Assembly (NCBI RefSeq): GCF_004339245.1
Contig: NZ_SMGG01000006.1
Coordinates: forward strand, 62,001 to 126,000
Origin: Seleniivibrio woodruffii
GTDB taxonomy: Bacteria; Chrysiogenota; Deferribacteres; Deferribacterales; Geovibrionaceae
DNA length: 64,000 nucleotides
Reading direction: 5' to 3'
Below, in pieces: positions 50,830 to 58,579 of the stretch; the first letter of the stretch is position 1, and each line of letters starts with the position of its first letter. The notes under the pieces are model-generated. The model saw only the letters and a program-made list of their open reading frames with translations, was not told where the DNA came from and did not search any database. The position numbers were made by a program, and so were the translations under genes.

Positions 50830-52001
50830 GCCTTGTACTGGACAGCCTGAAAAAGGTAAACAGCTCAAACAGAAAAGGAGGTGCGGTTCCGCCGAGTATG
50901 CTGAACCTGAAACCTTCCGGCAGAAGAGGGAAAGGCCCCAGAAAGTCACTTCTGGTGCTTCTGGCTGTTGCTGTCATCGGTTTTATGATCGTAATGTTTA
51001 TGCCCGCAGGCAACGACTATAAGGTCAATGCGGCGGCAGACGCCGTTCCCATGGCGGCGGAACCTGTGGTTCAGTCTCCGGATGCTTCCGCACCTGCACC
51101 CCGTAAGGCTCCCGAGCCTCAGACGGCTCAGCCTGTTCAGCCTGCTCCCGTTCAGCAGCCCCCCATGGCTGAAAAGGCTCCCGAATATGACCCCACAGCG
51201 GCAAATCAGCAAAGACTGGCTGCAATGCGCAGTCTGCCAGAGATACATAAACCGGCAGGTCTGGAACCCCAGCAGTCTGCTCCGATGCCCCCTCAGACAC
51301 CTGCGGCGGCTCCGGCACAGCCGGAAACACCTGCCCAGCCCGAAGTTCAGGCTGCACCAAGACCGACAGTACAGAGCAACCCATCATTCGTGCTGTCCGG
51401 AAAAGCAAAAAGGGAATACGACCGCAAATCAGAATATAACACCACTGTCGCTCAGGCGGCAGAGGCACTCAGAAACGGCAATAACAGACGTGCGGAGGAG
51501 TTCTACTCCAGAGCACTTGCTGAAAACGCCACAAAGCCCGTTCTGACAGGGTTTCTCACTGCGAAGATACGTCAGGGCAAGCTGAACGAGGTTCAGCCTG
51601 TGATAGACGACCACCCGTATCTGGCGGATGCTTCTGTGGTCAGTGCGGCGGCAATGGAAATGTCCTCTCTGGGGCTTGACCAGCAGGCACTCTCACTTCT
51701 GAACTCAAACACACGCAAGAGCGGAAGCGGACAGATATATTACACAGCAGGACTGATTCAGGAGAACGCAGGGGATTTTGATAAGGCGGAAACGGCATAT
51801 CAGAAAGCGGTTCACGCCGCACCCGGCGATGCGTATATGCTTTATGCCTATGCACGTATACTTGATATTCAGAAGAAATACGGCGAAGCTGTTAACGCTT
51901 ACGAAAAACTGGCGTCCATACCCTCTGCGGATGATGCAATGAAAAACAACGCAAAGGCCAGAGCGGCTCTGCTCAAAAATTATATGAGCAGCCTCAACTA
52001 G
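50826..52001 (+). CDS. membrane-anchored TPR protein, MshN-like
   Basis: 391 residues. One membrane helix (about 41-60), a long Pro/Ala/Gln-rich linker (about 70-185), and TPR repeats to the end (AAEALRNGNNRRAEEFYSRA, AGLIQENAGDFDKAETAYQK). This order matches MshN of MSHA pilus operons, where the gene also follows the secretin. Its start overlaps the secretin stop by four bases. It converges on the bacteriohemerythrin gene with a 4-base overlap. Confidence 0.75.
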   Translation: MSLVLDSLKKVNSSNRKGGAVPPSMLNLKPSGRRGKGPRKSLLVLLAVAVIGFMIVMFMPAGNDYKVNAAADAVPMAAEPVVQSPDASAPAPRKAPEPQTAQPVQPAPVQQPPMAEKAPEYDPTAANQQRLAAMRSLPEIHKPAGLEPQQSAPMPPQTPAAAPAQPETPAQPEVQAAPRPTVQSNPSFVLSGKAKREYDRKSEYNTTVAQAAEALRNGNNRRAEEFYSRALAENATKPVLTGFLTAKIRQGKLNEVQPVIDDHPYLADASVVSAAAMEMSSLGLDQQALSLLNSNTRKSGSGQIYYTAGLIQENAGDFDKAETAYQKAVHAAPGDAYMLYAYARILDIQKKYGEAVNAYEKLASIPSADDAMKNNAKARAALLKNYMSSLN

Positions 52002-52411
52002 GCGTTGAAACCGCTCTCTTTCATAAACTCCGCAAGTTTCTTGTCATATCCCATGATGTGAGCCACAAGCCACTCGTTCAGAAGAACTCTGAGACGCTCC
52101 ACTATCTCTTCGCTGTGACCGTCTGATATCAGTGATTTATAGCAGTTCATCAGCTCGTCCACGAGCTTTCTGTGCTCCGTAAGGTGTTCGCTGAAGTCGG
52201 GATATCCGTAACGCTTCATCAGCTCCTCTTCGGTTCCGAAGTGAAATCTGACGTATTTCAGAAGATAGTTCAGGGTCTTTATGGTTATCTCATGCCCGTA
52301 GACCTTTTCAAGACTGTCAAAATATGCGTTGATATGGTTGAACAGATCCCTGTGCTGGGAATCAATGGTTTCATTGCCGCTTTCGAGGGCCTCATTCCAG
52401 TCAGCCTTCAT
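51998..52411 (-). CDS. bacteriohemerythrin
   Basis: 137-residue four-helix O2-binding protein. All di-iron ligands are visible: His20, His57, Glu61, His76, His80, His118 and Asp123. Bacteriohemerythrins deliver or sense oxygen in microaerophiles and anaerobes. The start at 52411 follows GGAGG; a frame to 52432 is less likely. A TATAAT box on the minus strand lies about 30 bases upstream. Confidence 0.94.
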   Translation of the reverse strand: MKADWNEALESGNETIDSQHRDLFNHINAYFDSLEKVYGHEITIKTLNYLLKYVRFHFGTEEELMKRYGYPDFSEHLTEHRKLVDELMNCYKSLISDGHSEEIVERLRVLLNEWLVAHIMGYDKKLAEFMKESGFNA

Positions 52412-52440
52412 ACATCCTCCAAAGTTAAACAATAAAACAT

Positions 52441-52446
52441 ATTATA
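52441..52446 (-). promoter_or_regulatory. -10 box of the bacteriohemerythrin gene
   Basis: TATAAT on the minus strand, 30 bases before the start codon at 52411, in an AT-rich 59-base gap. No good -35 element is visible at 16-18 bases, so an activator may be needed. Assigned by eye. Confidence 0.4.
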
Positions 52447-52470
52447 CAGTATTGTTACTAAAACACTAAA

Positions 52471-52791
52471 TTATTTTTTGGATTTATTATGGCAGTTTTC
52501 ACATTTCAGCATTGGGGCGTGGTTGCCGTCTTTCGGCCATTGTTTGTGACAGTCGAAACAGTTGTCGCCGCAGCCTTCGTTCGATCTGCTGCCGAACTCG
52601 AACAGTTTCTTGTTTGACGGGGTATGGCATTTGACGCAGGTGGTGAGTGCTATGTGGTCTTTATTTCCCACCAGCTTACGATGGCAGGTCATGCAGTCTC
52701 CCGCACAGCCCGCAAAGGCGTTCAGGGCAAACAGCCCCACAAATATTCCTGCACAGAGTCCAAGATAAGTTCCCCTTTTTCCGTTAAGCAT
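52471..52791 (-). CDS. exported tetraheme cytochrome c
   Basis: 106 residues. Signal peptide about 1-27 (YLGLCAGIFVGLFALNAFAG) and four CxxCH motifs (CMTCH, CVKCH, CFDCH, CENCH), with further histidines as sixth ligands. It is of the small class III/cytochrome c7-c3-like type. GGGAGAA precedes the ATG at 52791. The gene starts inside hemW with a 70-base overlap in another frame. It needs the Ccm system for maturation and probably carries electrons in the periplasm. Confidence 0.9.
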   Translation of the reverse strand: MLNGKRGTYLGLCAGIFVGLFALNAFAGCAGDCMTCHRKLVGNKDHIALTTCVKCHTPSNKKLFEFGSRSNEGCGDNCFDCHKQWPKDGNHAPMLKCENCHNKSKK

Positions 52792-53813
52792 AGATTCTCC
52801 CGCCGCCATGTGAGCATTCCTTCCGAAACCAGCGTGTCCACCCGCTCTTCAAAAACGCAGGCCGCATCACCGTATCTGTATTTTAATAATGAAAAATCCG
52901 TTCCGTCAAGCATTCTAAGGCCGAAAACAAGCTCCTGCGCCGCCGCATGAACACCTTCGGTTCTGTCGGTCTCTGCGAAGGCCTCAGGATTTGCGATATA
53001 TTCGTGCAGGTCTCTGGTCTTTCCGCTGAGCACCCTGCCGCCCTCGAAGTTTTTAAGCGACCAAGCCGAGGCACCAAGCCCGTCGTAGTCCTTAAGCCGC
53101 CAGTAGGCCATGTTGTGCCTGCTCTCGTGCCCTGCCTTTGCAAAATTGGATATCTCATATTTGTGATATCCCGCCGCCTGCAAAGCCTTCTTAACGTCTA
53201 AGAAAGCCGAATCGCCGCAAGGTTCGGTGTTTTTCAGATATTCCGTGTCGAAACTGTATGAATAGGCCGAAACATGTTCCGGCGCAAGGGAAATCATCTC
53301 TTCCAGAGTTTTCATCTGCACGGAGTTGTCAACTGATGGTATGTCGAAAATCATGTCCAGATTCAGCGCCGTATCGGGACACATGCTTCTGATAAGCTCC
53401 GCCGCACCGAATATCTCCGCCCTGCCGTGCACCCTGCCCAGCAGTTTCAGAACCTTTTCATCGGTGCTCTGACATCCCATCGAAATCCTTGAGAACCCGA
53501 ACTCACGCACAACGGACAGAAAATCCGGTGTTACGCTTTCGGGATTTGCCTCTATGGTTGATTCCTCAAAACTGAATGGGATCTTTGCCGAGAGCTTCTC
53601 CAGAAAGGCGGAGAGCAGAACGGGGGAAACCGACGACGGCGTTCCCCCTCCGATATATAACGTATCATATTCAGCAGACTGCCTCGCCGAAAGGTCTTTC
53701 AGCAGGGCATCAAAGTATTTTTCAGTCAGCCCGTAGGCATCCGGTTCCGAGTAGAATCCGCAGTAGCCGCATTTGCTCTTGCAGAAGGGCAGGTGGATAT
53801 ACAGCCCGCTCAC
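52722..53813 (-). CDS. hemW: radical SAM heme chaperone HemW
   Basis: 363 residues. The radical SAM motif HLPFCKSKCGYCGFYS (CxxxCxxC) is at the N-terminus, followed by YIGGGTPSSV and, at the C-terminus, a winged-helix HemN_C domain (VFGLRMLDGTDFSLLKYRYG, LCLTEKGELILD). HemW-type proteins bind heme and insert it into respiratory enzymes; they lack the HemN CxC cysteine, as here (CGF). The start is GTG 53813, overlapping the kdsA stop. The tetraheme cytochrome gene begins within its last 70 bases. Confidence 0.88.
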   Translation of the reverse strand: MSGLYIHLPFCKSKCGYCGFYSEPDAYGLTEKYFDALLKDLSARQSAEYDTLYIGGGTPSSVSPVLLSAFLEKLSAKIPFSFEESTIEANPESVTPDFLSVVREFGFSRISMGCQSTDEKVLKLLGRVHGRAEIFGAAELIRSMCPDTALNLDMIFDIPSVDNSVQMKTLEEMISLAPEHVSAYSYSFDTEYLKNTEPCGDSAFLDVKKALQAAGYHKYEISNFAKAGHESRHNMAYWRLKDYDGLGASAWSLKNFEGGRVLSGKTRDLHEYIANPEAFAETDRTEGVHAAAQELVFGLRMLDGTDFSLLKYRYGDAACVFEERVDTLVSEGMLTWRRENLCLTEKGELILDSVQEYLWGCLP

Positions 53814-54613
53814 TTACCGATGGCCGCCCTGATGTCGATTATGGTTTTAAGTATCTCTTTCAGCTTATCCGGAGTCACCATATTGGGGCCGTCTGAAAGC
53901 GCCTCTTCGGGGTTTTCATGTGTCTCGAAAAAGAAACCGTCAACGCCCACAGCCGCCGCAGCCTGCGCCAGATAAGGCACATAGCCCCTGTCGCCGCCAC
54001 TCTTTCCGCCCAGTCCGCCGGGTTTCTGAACCGCATGGGTAACGTCCATGACAACGGGAAATCCGAACTGCGTCATGTCCACAAGGTTTCTGTAGTCAAC
54101 CACAAGGTTGCCGTAGCCCAGCATTGTGCCACGCTCGGTGAGTATCACCTGATCGTTGCCGCTGTCGGTGACTTTTTTGCAGGGGTGTCCCATGTCGTTT
54201 CCGGGGAGGAACTGAGCCTTTTTAATGTTCACTATCTTTCCGGTCTTCGCCGCCGCAACCAGAAGATCGGTCTGGCGGCAGAGGAACGCAGGTATCTGGA
54301 GGATATCGGCAACTTCCGCAACGGGCGCCGCCTGATATGCCTCGTGGATGTCTGTCAGGATGGGAAGTCCTGTCTCGGCCTTCACCTTCGCAAGCATCTT
54401 AAGTCCTTCTTCAAGTCCGGGGCCTCTGTAGCTTGTGACAGAGGTTCTGTTAGCCTTGTCAAAGGATGCCTTAAAAATATATTTTATACCCAGCTCGTCA
54501 GTTATCTTCTGAACTTTGCCCGCAATTCGCAGCAGCATGTCCTGATCTTCGATAACGCAGGGGCCGGATATAAGGAACAGTCCGTTTTTTATTTCACTGT
54601 AAAGGTTTGTCAT
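53810..54613 (-). CDS. kdsA: 3-deoxy-8-phosphooctulonate synthase KdsA
   Basis: 267 residues. It condenses arabinose 5-phosphate and phosphoenolpyruvate to Kdo-8-phosphate for lipopolysaccharide. Conserved marks: LISGPCVIED, FKASFDKANRTS, GLPILTDIHE, IPAFLCRQTDLL, IKKAQFLPGNDMGHP and FETHENPEEALSDGPNM. This supports an outer membrane with LPS. AAGGAAGAAG precedes the ATG. The stop overlaps the hemW start. Confidence 0.96.
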   Translation of the reverse strand: MTNLYSEIKNGLFLISGPCVIEDQDMLLRIAGKVQKITDELGIKYIFKASFDKANRTSVTSYRGPGLEEGLKMLAKVKAETGLPILTDIHEAYQAAPVAEVADILQIPAFLCRQTDLLVAAAKTGKIVNIKKAQFLPGNDMGHPCKKVTDSGNDQVILTERGTMLGYGNLVVDYRNLVDMTQFGFPVVMDVTHAVQKPGGLGGKSGGDRGYVPYLAQAAAAVGVDGFFFETHENPEEALSDGPNMVTPDKLKEILKTIIDIRAAIGK

Positions 54614-54689
54614 CTTCTTCCTTTTTCTCTTTTTCTTCTTTTATTTTCTTGTATCGATCCTCGATACTGCAGCTTTCGCTATATGCGCC

Positions 54690-54770
54690 TCAACCTGCGC
54701 CGGGTTTAAGCCTGAAAACAAAAACCGCCAGAGCGATGAACACTGCCAGCCCTATAAAATCTTCCATCAT
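54690..54770 (-). CDS. possible tiny membrane protein, 26 aa
   Basis: A 26-codon frame beginning with two Met codons, then EDFIGLAVFIALAVFVF and a short basic tail, RLKPGAG. It would be a single membrane helix. AGGAG lies four bases before the first ATG, and that ATG overlaps the stop of the upstream exported-protein gene, as in coupled genes. It is too short for comparison to be conclusive, and I do not recognise a family. Confidence 0.4.
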   Translation of the reverse strand: MMEDFIGLAVFIALAVFVFRLKPGAG

Positions 54771-56836
54771 TTCTCCTGTTCGGCAAATCCCTCATAGGGT
54801 GTGCCGTCAACAATATATCTGTAGATAATCCGCTCGTTCTTTTCCGGTTTATAGGTTCCGTTGACGCAGATATCGAACTTCTCAGCCGGATTTTCCAGAA
54901 GCAGGTCAATGCTTCCGTCCGGTCTGTTCAGCATCTTTCCGTCTCTTAAGATACCCGCAAGGGGATAAATGTCAACGGGGTTGGTGTTGAACACCTTTTT
55001 GATCGCTCCGCTTATCTCTATTTCAAAAGAGCTGAGTCTGCCGCCGGGAAACGCAAAGGTTCCTTCAAAACAGACGTCGTCTATGCCGTCTTTCTGGGGC
55101 TTGTTTCTATCGCCCAGATTGTCGCCGCCCGCTTTAAGGGTTTTGGCGAATATAAAGGGTTTAACTGCGGATTTTTTGCCGCTGTCGGAATATTCGGTTA
55201 TCAGGAAATAGGGTTTAAGCGTGTCATACTGCTCGCCTGCACCGGAGAACACATGGAACCCGTTGGATTTAGCCTCCTGAACAGTGCCCAGAGCAAAGGC
55301 CTTTCCGGCCTTGAGCATGTCATAGACCTCGAACTCGGCCTTATACGGTTCTTCGGATGTCACCGCCTGCCCTGCATAGCTTCCTCTGCCCAGCCTCAGT
55401 TTTTTATCCAGCCCCATGTCCGCATCAAAGAGGAACACAGAGAGACTGCCCGACTGATTTTTGGGAATGTGGGTGAGCACCAGCTTGACCTCTGCCGTCG
55501 TCACATCGTCCAGCCCCAGTCTGTTCATGTCTGGACTTACATATATAACAGCGTTGTTGTTGGGGTTCGAAGAGACCACCAGCGAAGGGGTGTCCGCCTG
55601 AGTGTAAACACCGCTGTTGGGAGATATCATGGTTCTGATGTCCGCAACATCCTTTGTTATCATAACCTTGCGGGTCACAGGCGTATACTTTCCGAGTTCG
55701 GCTGAGAAGGTTCCGCCGCCGCCCGTTCCGCTCCATTTGCCCTGTATTTTTCCGTTCTTCACCTGTCCGGTGAAAACCTGCTGACATTTGAAATCTATTC
55801 CGGTGTTGGAACAGTCAAGGGTCAGGTTAAGCAGACCGTTCTTCATTATCTTTCCGGTGAGGGGGTATCCGGCAGTGCCCTTGGATGTCTTTATGTATGC
55901 CGTGCCGAAATAGCTTTCGGTGACGCTGTCCAGCTTCCAGAGCTGAGTGCGCCTGTCGCCGTCGGATGATGAAAGCACCGCCTCCACCAGACCGCTGCCG
56001 AACGATGCCGCTTTCGATGCTTCGTCCTGCTCCATATAGAAATTGGCAGACAGCTCAACGTCCTTTATTCCGTCCAGAAGCAGAGTCTTGCTGAAACTGC
56101 CGTCTGCAGAAGTTATCATGCTGTCGCCGGTTTCAAGGATCATCACCCTCGCACCCTGAAGCGCTCCGGCTTTCCTGTCGAAAACCTTTCCGCTGACCTT
56201 TATGCTGGCGGGATAGTCCGTGGTGAAATCCAGTTTTTTTGTCTGGGTCTCAAGCCCTTCGGCGGATGCCTGAAGGTGGATTGATTTTGTCATGTATATC
56301 TTGGGGTTGTTCACTATGAACCTGTTTATAGCCTCGTTGACAGGATTCGCAACGTCCATGATGGCAAAGCCGTCGTCCGCCTGCATCCAGACCACAAAGG
56401 TTCTGTTGATGAATACCAGATAGAAGTCCGCATCGTTTATGTAGCCTGAGCGGGGATAGATGAAAAACAGTCCCCTCTCGCCGAACCGCACCATCTGGGA
56501 ACGGTTCTTGGGTGCGTCGTTGGTAAGCTGTTTAAAGAGTTTTTCCGCATCGACAAAGTTGTTGAACGAATATACCGCAACGTTGGTTCTGTATTGCTTT
56601 TTGCGGATAATGTCCATCAGCTTGTCGGATTTGCCTGAGTAATACGAATAGGTTGCGCTGTAGGCAGTATGGTTTTTGCCCGGAGTGGAGCGCACACCCG
56701 TGGCCAGCCAGAGTTCAGACCCGCCCGGCAGTTCGTCCGCCTTGGGGAAAAATCCCCTGATGTCCCCATCGCTTATTCCGGCGGCGAAGCAGACGGCGGA
56801 TGTCATTAACAGCATGACAAATAAAATATATCTCAC
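54767..56836 (-). CDS. exported protein with a carboxypeptidase-regulatory-like domain
   Basis: 689 residues with a signal peptide (1-18, cleavage at CFAAG). The N-terminal part (about 20-195) is an alpha/beta domain I do not recognise (YSFNNFVDAEKLFKQLTND). About 205-265 looks like a carboxypeptidase-regulatory/Big-like beta domain (IKVSGKVFDRKAGALQGARV). The remainder is beta-rich with three cysteines, including VCFEGTFAFPGGRLSSFEIE. No catalytic motif is visible. It is probably periplasmic or on the cell surface. It lies upstream of kdsA on the same strand. The upstream space holds repeats. Confidence 0.65.
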   Translation of the reverse strand: MRYILFVMLLMTSAVCFAAGISDGDIRGFFPKADELPGGSELWLATGVRSTPGKNHTAYSATYSYYSGKSDKLMDIIRKKQYRTNVAVYSFNNFVDAEKLFKQLTNDAPKNRSQMVRFGERGLFFIYPRSGYINDADFYLVFINRTFVVWMQADDGFAIMDVANPVNEAINRFIVNNPKIYMTKSIHLQASAEGLETQTKKLDFTTDYPASIKVSGKVFDRKAGALQGARVMILETGDSMITSADGSFSKTLLLDGIKDVELSANFYMEQDEASKAASFGSGLVEAVLSSSDGDRRTQLWKLDSVTESYFGTAYIKTSKGTAGYPLTGKIMKNGLLNLTLDCSNTGIDFKCQQVFTGQVKNGKIQGKWSGTGGGGTFSAELGKYTPVTRKVMITKDVADIRTMISPNSGVYTQADTPSLVVSSNPNNNAVIYVSPDMNRLGLDDVTTAEVKLVLTHIPKNQSGSLSVFLFDADMGLDKKLRLGRGSYAGQAVTSEEPYKAEFEVYDMLKAGKAFALGTVQEAKSNGFHVFSGAGEQYDTLKPYFLITEYSDSGKKSAVKPFIFAKTLKAGGDNLGDRNKPQKDGIDDVCFEGTFAFPGGRLSSFEIEISGAIKKVFNTNPVDIYPLAGILRDGKMLNRPDGSIDLLLENPAEKFDICVNGTYKPEKNERIIYRYIVDGTPYEGFAEQEK

Positions 56837-56863
56837 CTTTTTCTCCCCAAAAAAATATAAGAG

Positions 56864-57072
56864 AATCCACCCCGCCCCTCCTTTAGAAAAGGAGGGAGTT
56901 AAAGCTCCCTTTGGCTAGTGGGACTGAGGGGGATTTACATTCATTTTTTACAAAAGTTATGAGACTGCTGCGGACAAAGCCCTCGCAGTGACGTCTATTC
57001 ACAGTCACCCTGAGCAACGGCGAAGGGTCTCATAAAAAAGAGATTCTTCGGCAAAAGCCTCAGAATGACGTC
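56864..57072. repeat. composite intergenic repeat block between the aldehyde dehydrogenase and exported-protein genes
   Basis: Two elements. First, 56864-56935: outer AATCC/GGATT arms around a hairpin CCCTCCTTT-AGA-AAAGGAGGG (56876-56896). Second, 56957-57072: TTATGAGAC (56957-56965) pairs with GTCTCATAA (57027-57035), and the GTCACCCTGAG... arm (57005-57030) pairs imperfectly with GAGATTCTTCGG...CAGAATGAC (57041-57069). The ATGAGACTGC end is the one seen at 15266 and 18472; the GTCAYYCTGA end is the one at 33353. No gene is visible here. Confidence 0.7.
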
Positions 57073-57084
57073 AACAAGCTCCCG

Positions 57085-58503
57085 TCAGTTTAAATTGAAC
57101 ATGACGGTCTTTATCTCCGTCATCTCCTCAACGGCAAACTTGGGGCCTTCCCTGCCTGTGCCGGAAAGCTTCAGACCGCCGTAGGGCATCTGATCGACCC
57201 TGAAAGTGGGCATATCGTTTATCATAACGCCGCCCACCTCGAACCTGTCGATGGCTTTGAAGGCGTTGTGGATGTTATTCGTGAAAATTCCCGCCTGAAG
57301 TCCGAACTGGGAATCGTTAACCCGCTCAATGACCTCGTCCAGCGTTTTGTATTTCATCAGACAGACCACAGGCGCAAACAGTTCCTCACGCACAACGGTC
57401 ATTTTTTCGTTGGTCTCCTCAAGAACGGTGGCCTCAAGCAGTGTGCCTTTGCGTCCGCCGCCCACTGTCAGCTTTGCGCCCTGAGCAACGGCATCCTTAA
57501 CCCACTGTTCGGCTCTGGCGGCCTCTTTTTCGTCTATCATAGGTCCTACGAGGGTCTTTTCGTCCTTCGGGTCGCCGCATCTGCTGGATTTCACAGCATC
57601 TATGAACAGCGTGCGGAACTCATCGTATCTGCTCTCGTGGACATATATTCTCTGGATGGAGATGCACACCTGACCGCTGTTTGCAAAAGCTCCCGTGACG
57701 CATTTCGGCACGGCATAGCGAACGTCCGCATCCTCGTGGATCACCGCCGCAGAGTTTGAACCCAGTTCCAGAGTGACCTTCTTGATGCCAGCCTTGGCTT
57801 TGATATCAAGCCCCACTGCGGGTGAACCGGTGAAGGTTATCATGGCTATCTTGTCCGATTCCACCATAACGTTGCCCACAACTGAACCCGAACCCACCAC
57901 CAGGTTGATTCCGTTTGCGGGAAGTCCCGCCTCCAGAAGCAGTTCCACCAGTTTATGAGCTGTCAGGGGTGTTGACGATGCGGGTTTGAGAACAATGGGA
58001 CAGCCCGCCGCAATTGCTGGGCCGACCTTGTGCGCAACCAGGTTCAGAGGAAAGTTGAAGGGTGTAATTGCGCCGATAACACCGATGGGGTAGCGTTTAT
58101 AGTAGCCGAAACGGTTCGTTCCGGATTCGGATGCATCATAGGGAACAAGCTCGCCGCTGAGTCTGCGTGCTTCGTCTGCGGCAAATTTGAAGTTCTCGAC
58201 AGTTCGGCTGGCCTCTCCTCTGGAGAAAACAAGCCCCTTGCCCGCCTCGGCGGTGATAAGTGCGGCTATCTCCTCTTTGTCCCGTTCGATAAGCGCCGCA
58301 ACGTTGTCAAGTATCTTGCCCCGTCTGGCGGCTGAAAGGTGCTTCATTGTGTCTCTGGCTTCAAATGCAGAATCTATGGCCTCACGGGTGAGGTCGGCTG
58401 ATGCCGTGCAGATGGTTTCCACATGGGTGCCGTCATAGGGACTCTGAACGTCCATATATTTTCCGGTGTCCACCCAATGTCCGCCGATGAAGAGCTTTTT
58501 CAT
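57085..58503 (-). CDS. NAD(P)-dependent aldehyde dehydrogenase
   Basis: 472 residues of the ALDH superfamily, of the lactaldehyde/succinate-semialdehyde or non-phosphorylating GAPDH type. Visible: TPFNFPLNLVAHKVGPAIAA (about 150-170), FTGSPAVG in the cofactor site, catalytic Glu in LELGSNSAAV and catalytic Cys in ANSGQVCISIQR (about 280). All catalytic residues are present. The substrate cannot be fixed from the sequence. It is monocistronic, with repeats downstream and the efflux operon upstream. Confidence 0.92.
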   Translation of the reverse strand: MKKLFIGGHWVDTGKYMDVQSPYDGTHVETICTASADLTREAIDSAFEARDTMKHLSAARRGKILDNVAALIERDKEEIAALITAEAGKGLVFSRGEASRTVENFKFAADEARRLSGELVPYDASESGTNRFGYYKRYPIGVIGAITPFNFPLNLVAHKVGPAIAAGCPIVLKPASSTPLTAHKLVELLLEAGLPANGINLVVGSGSVVGNVMVESDKIAMITFTGSPAVGLDIKAKAGIKKVTLELGSNSAAVIHEDADVRYAVPKCVTGAFANSGQVCISIQRIYVHESRYDEFRTLFIDAVKSSRCGDPKDEKTLVGPMIDEKEAARAEQWVKDAVAQGAKLTVGGGRKGTLLEATVLEETNEKMTVVREELFAPVVCLMKYKTLDEVIERVNDSQFGLQAGIFTNNIHNAFKAIDRFEVGGVMINDMPTFRVDQMPYGGLKLSGTGREGPKFAVEEMTEIKTVMFNLN

Positions 58504-58579
58504 ATGAGCCTCCGTGAACCAATGTTATTTTATAATATTAAATAATATACAATCTTTAGACCACGGAGGCAAACATAAT

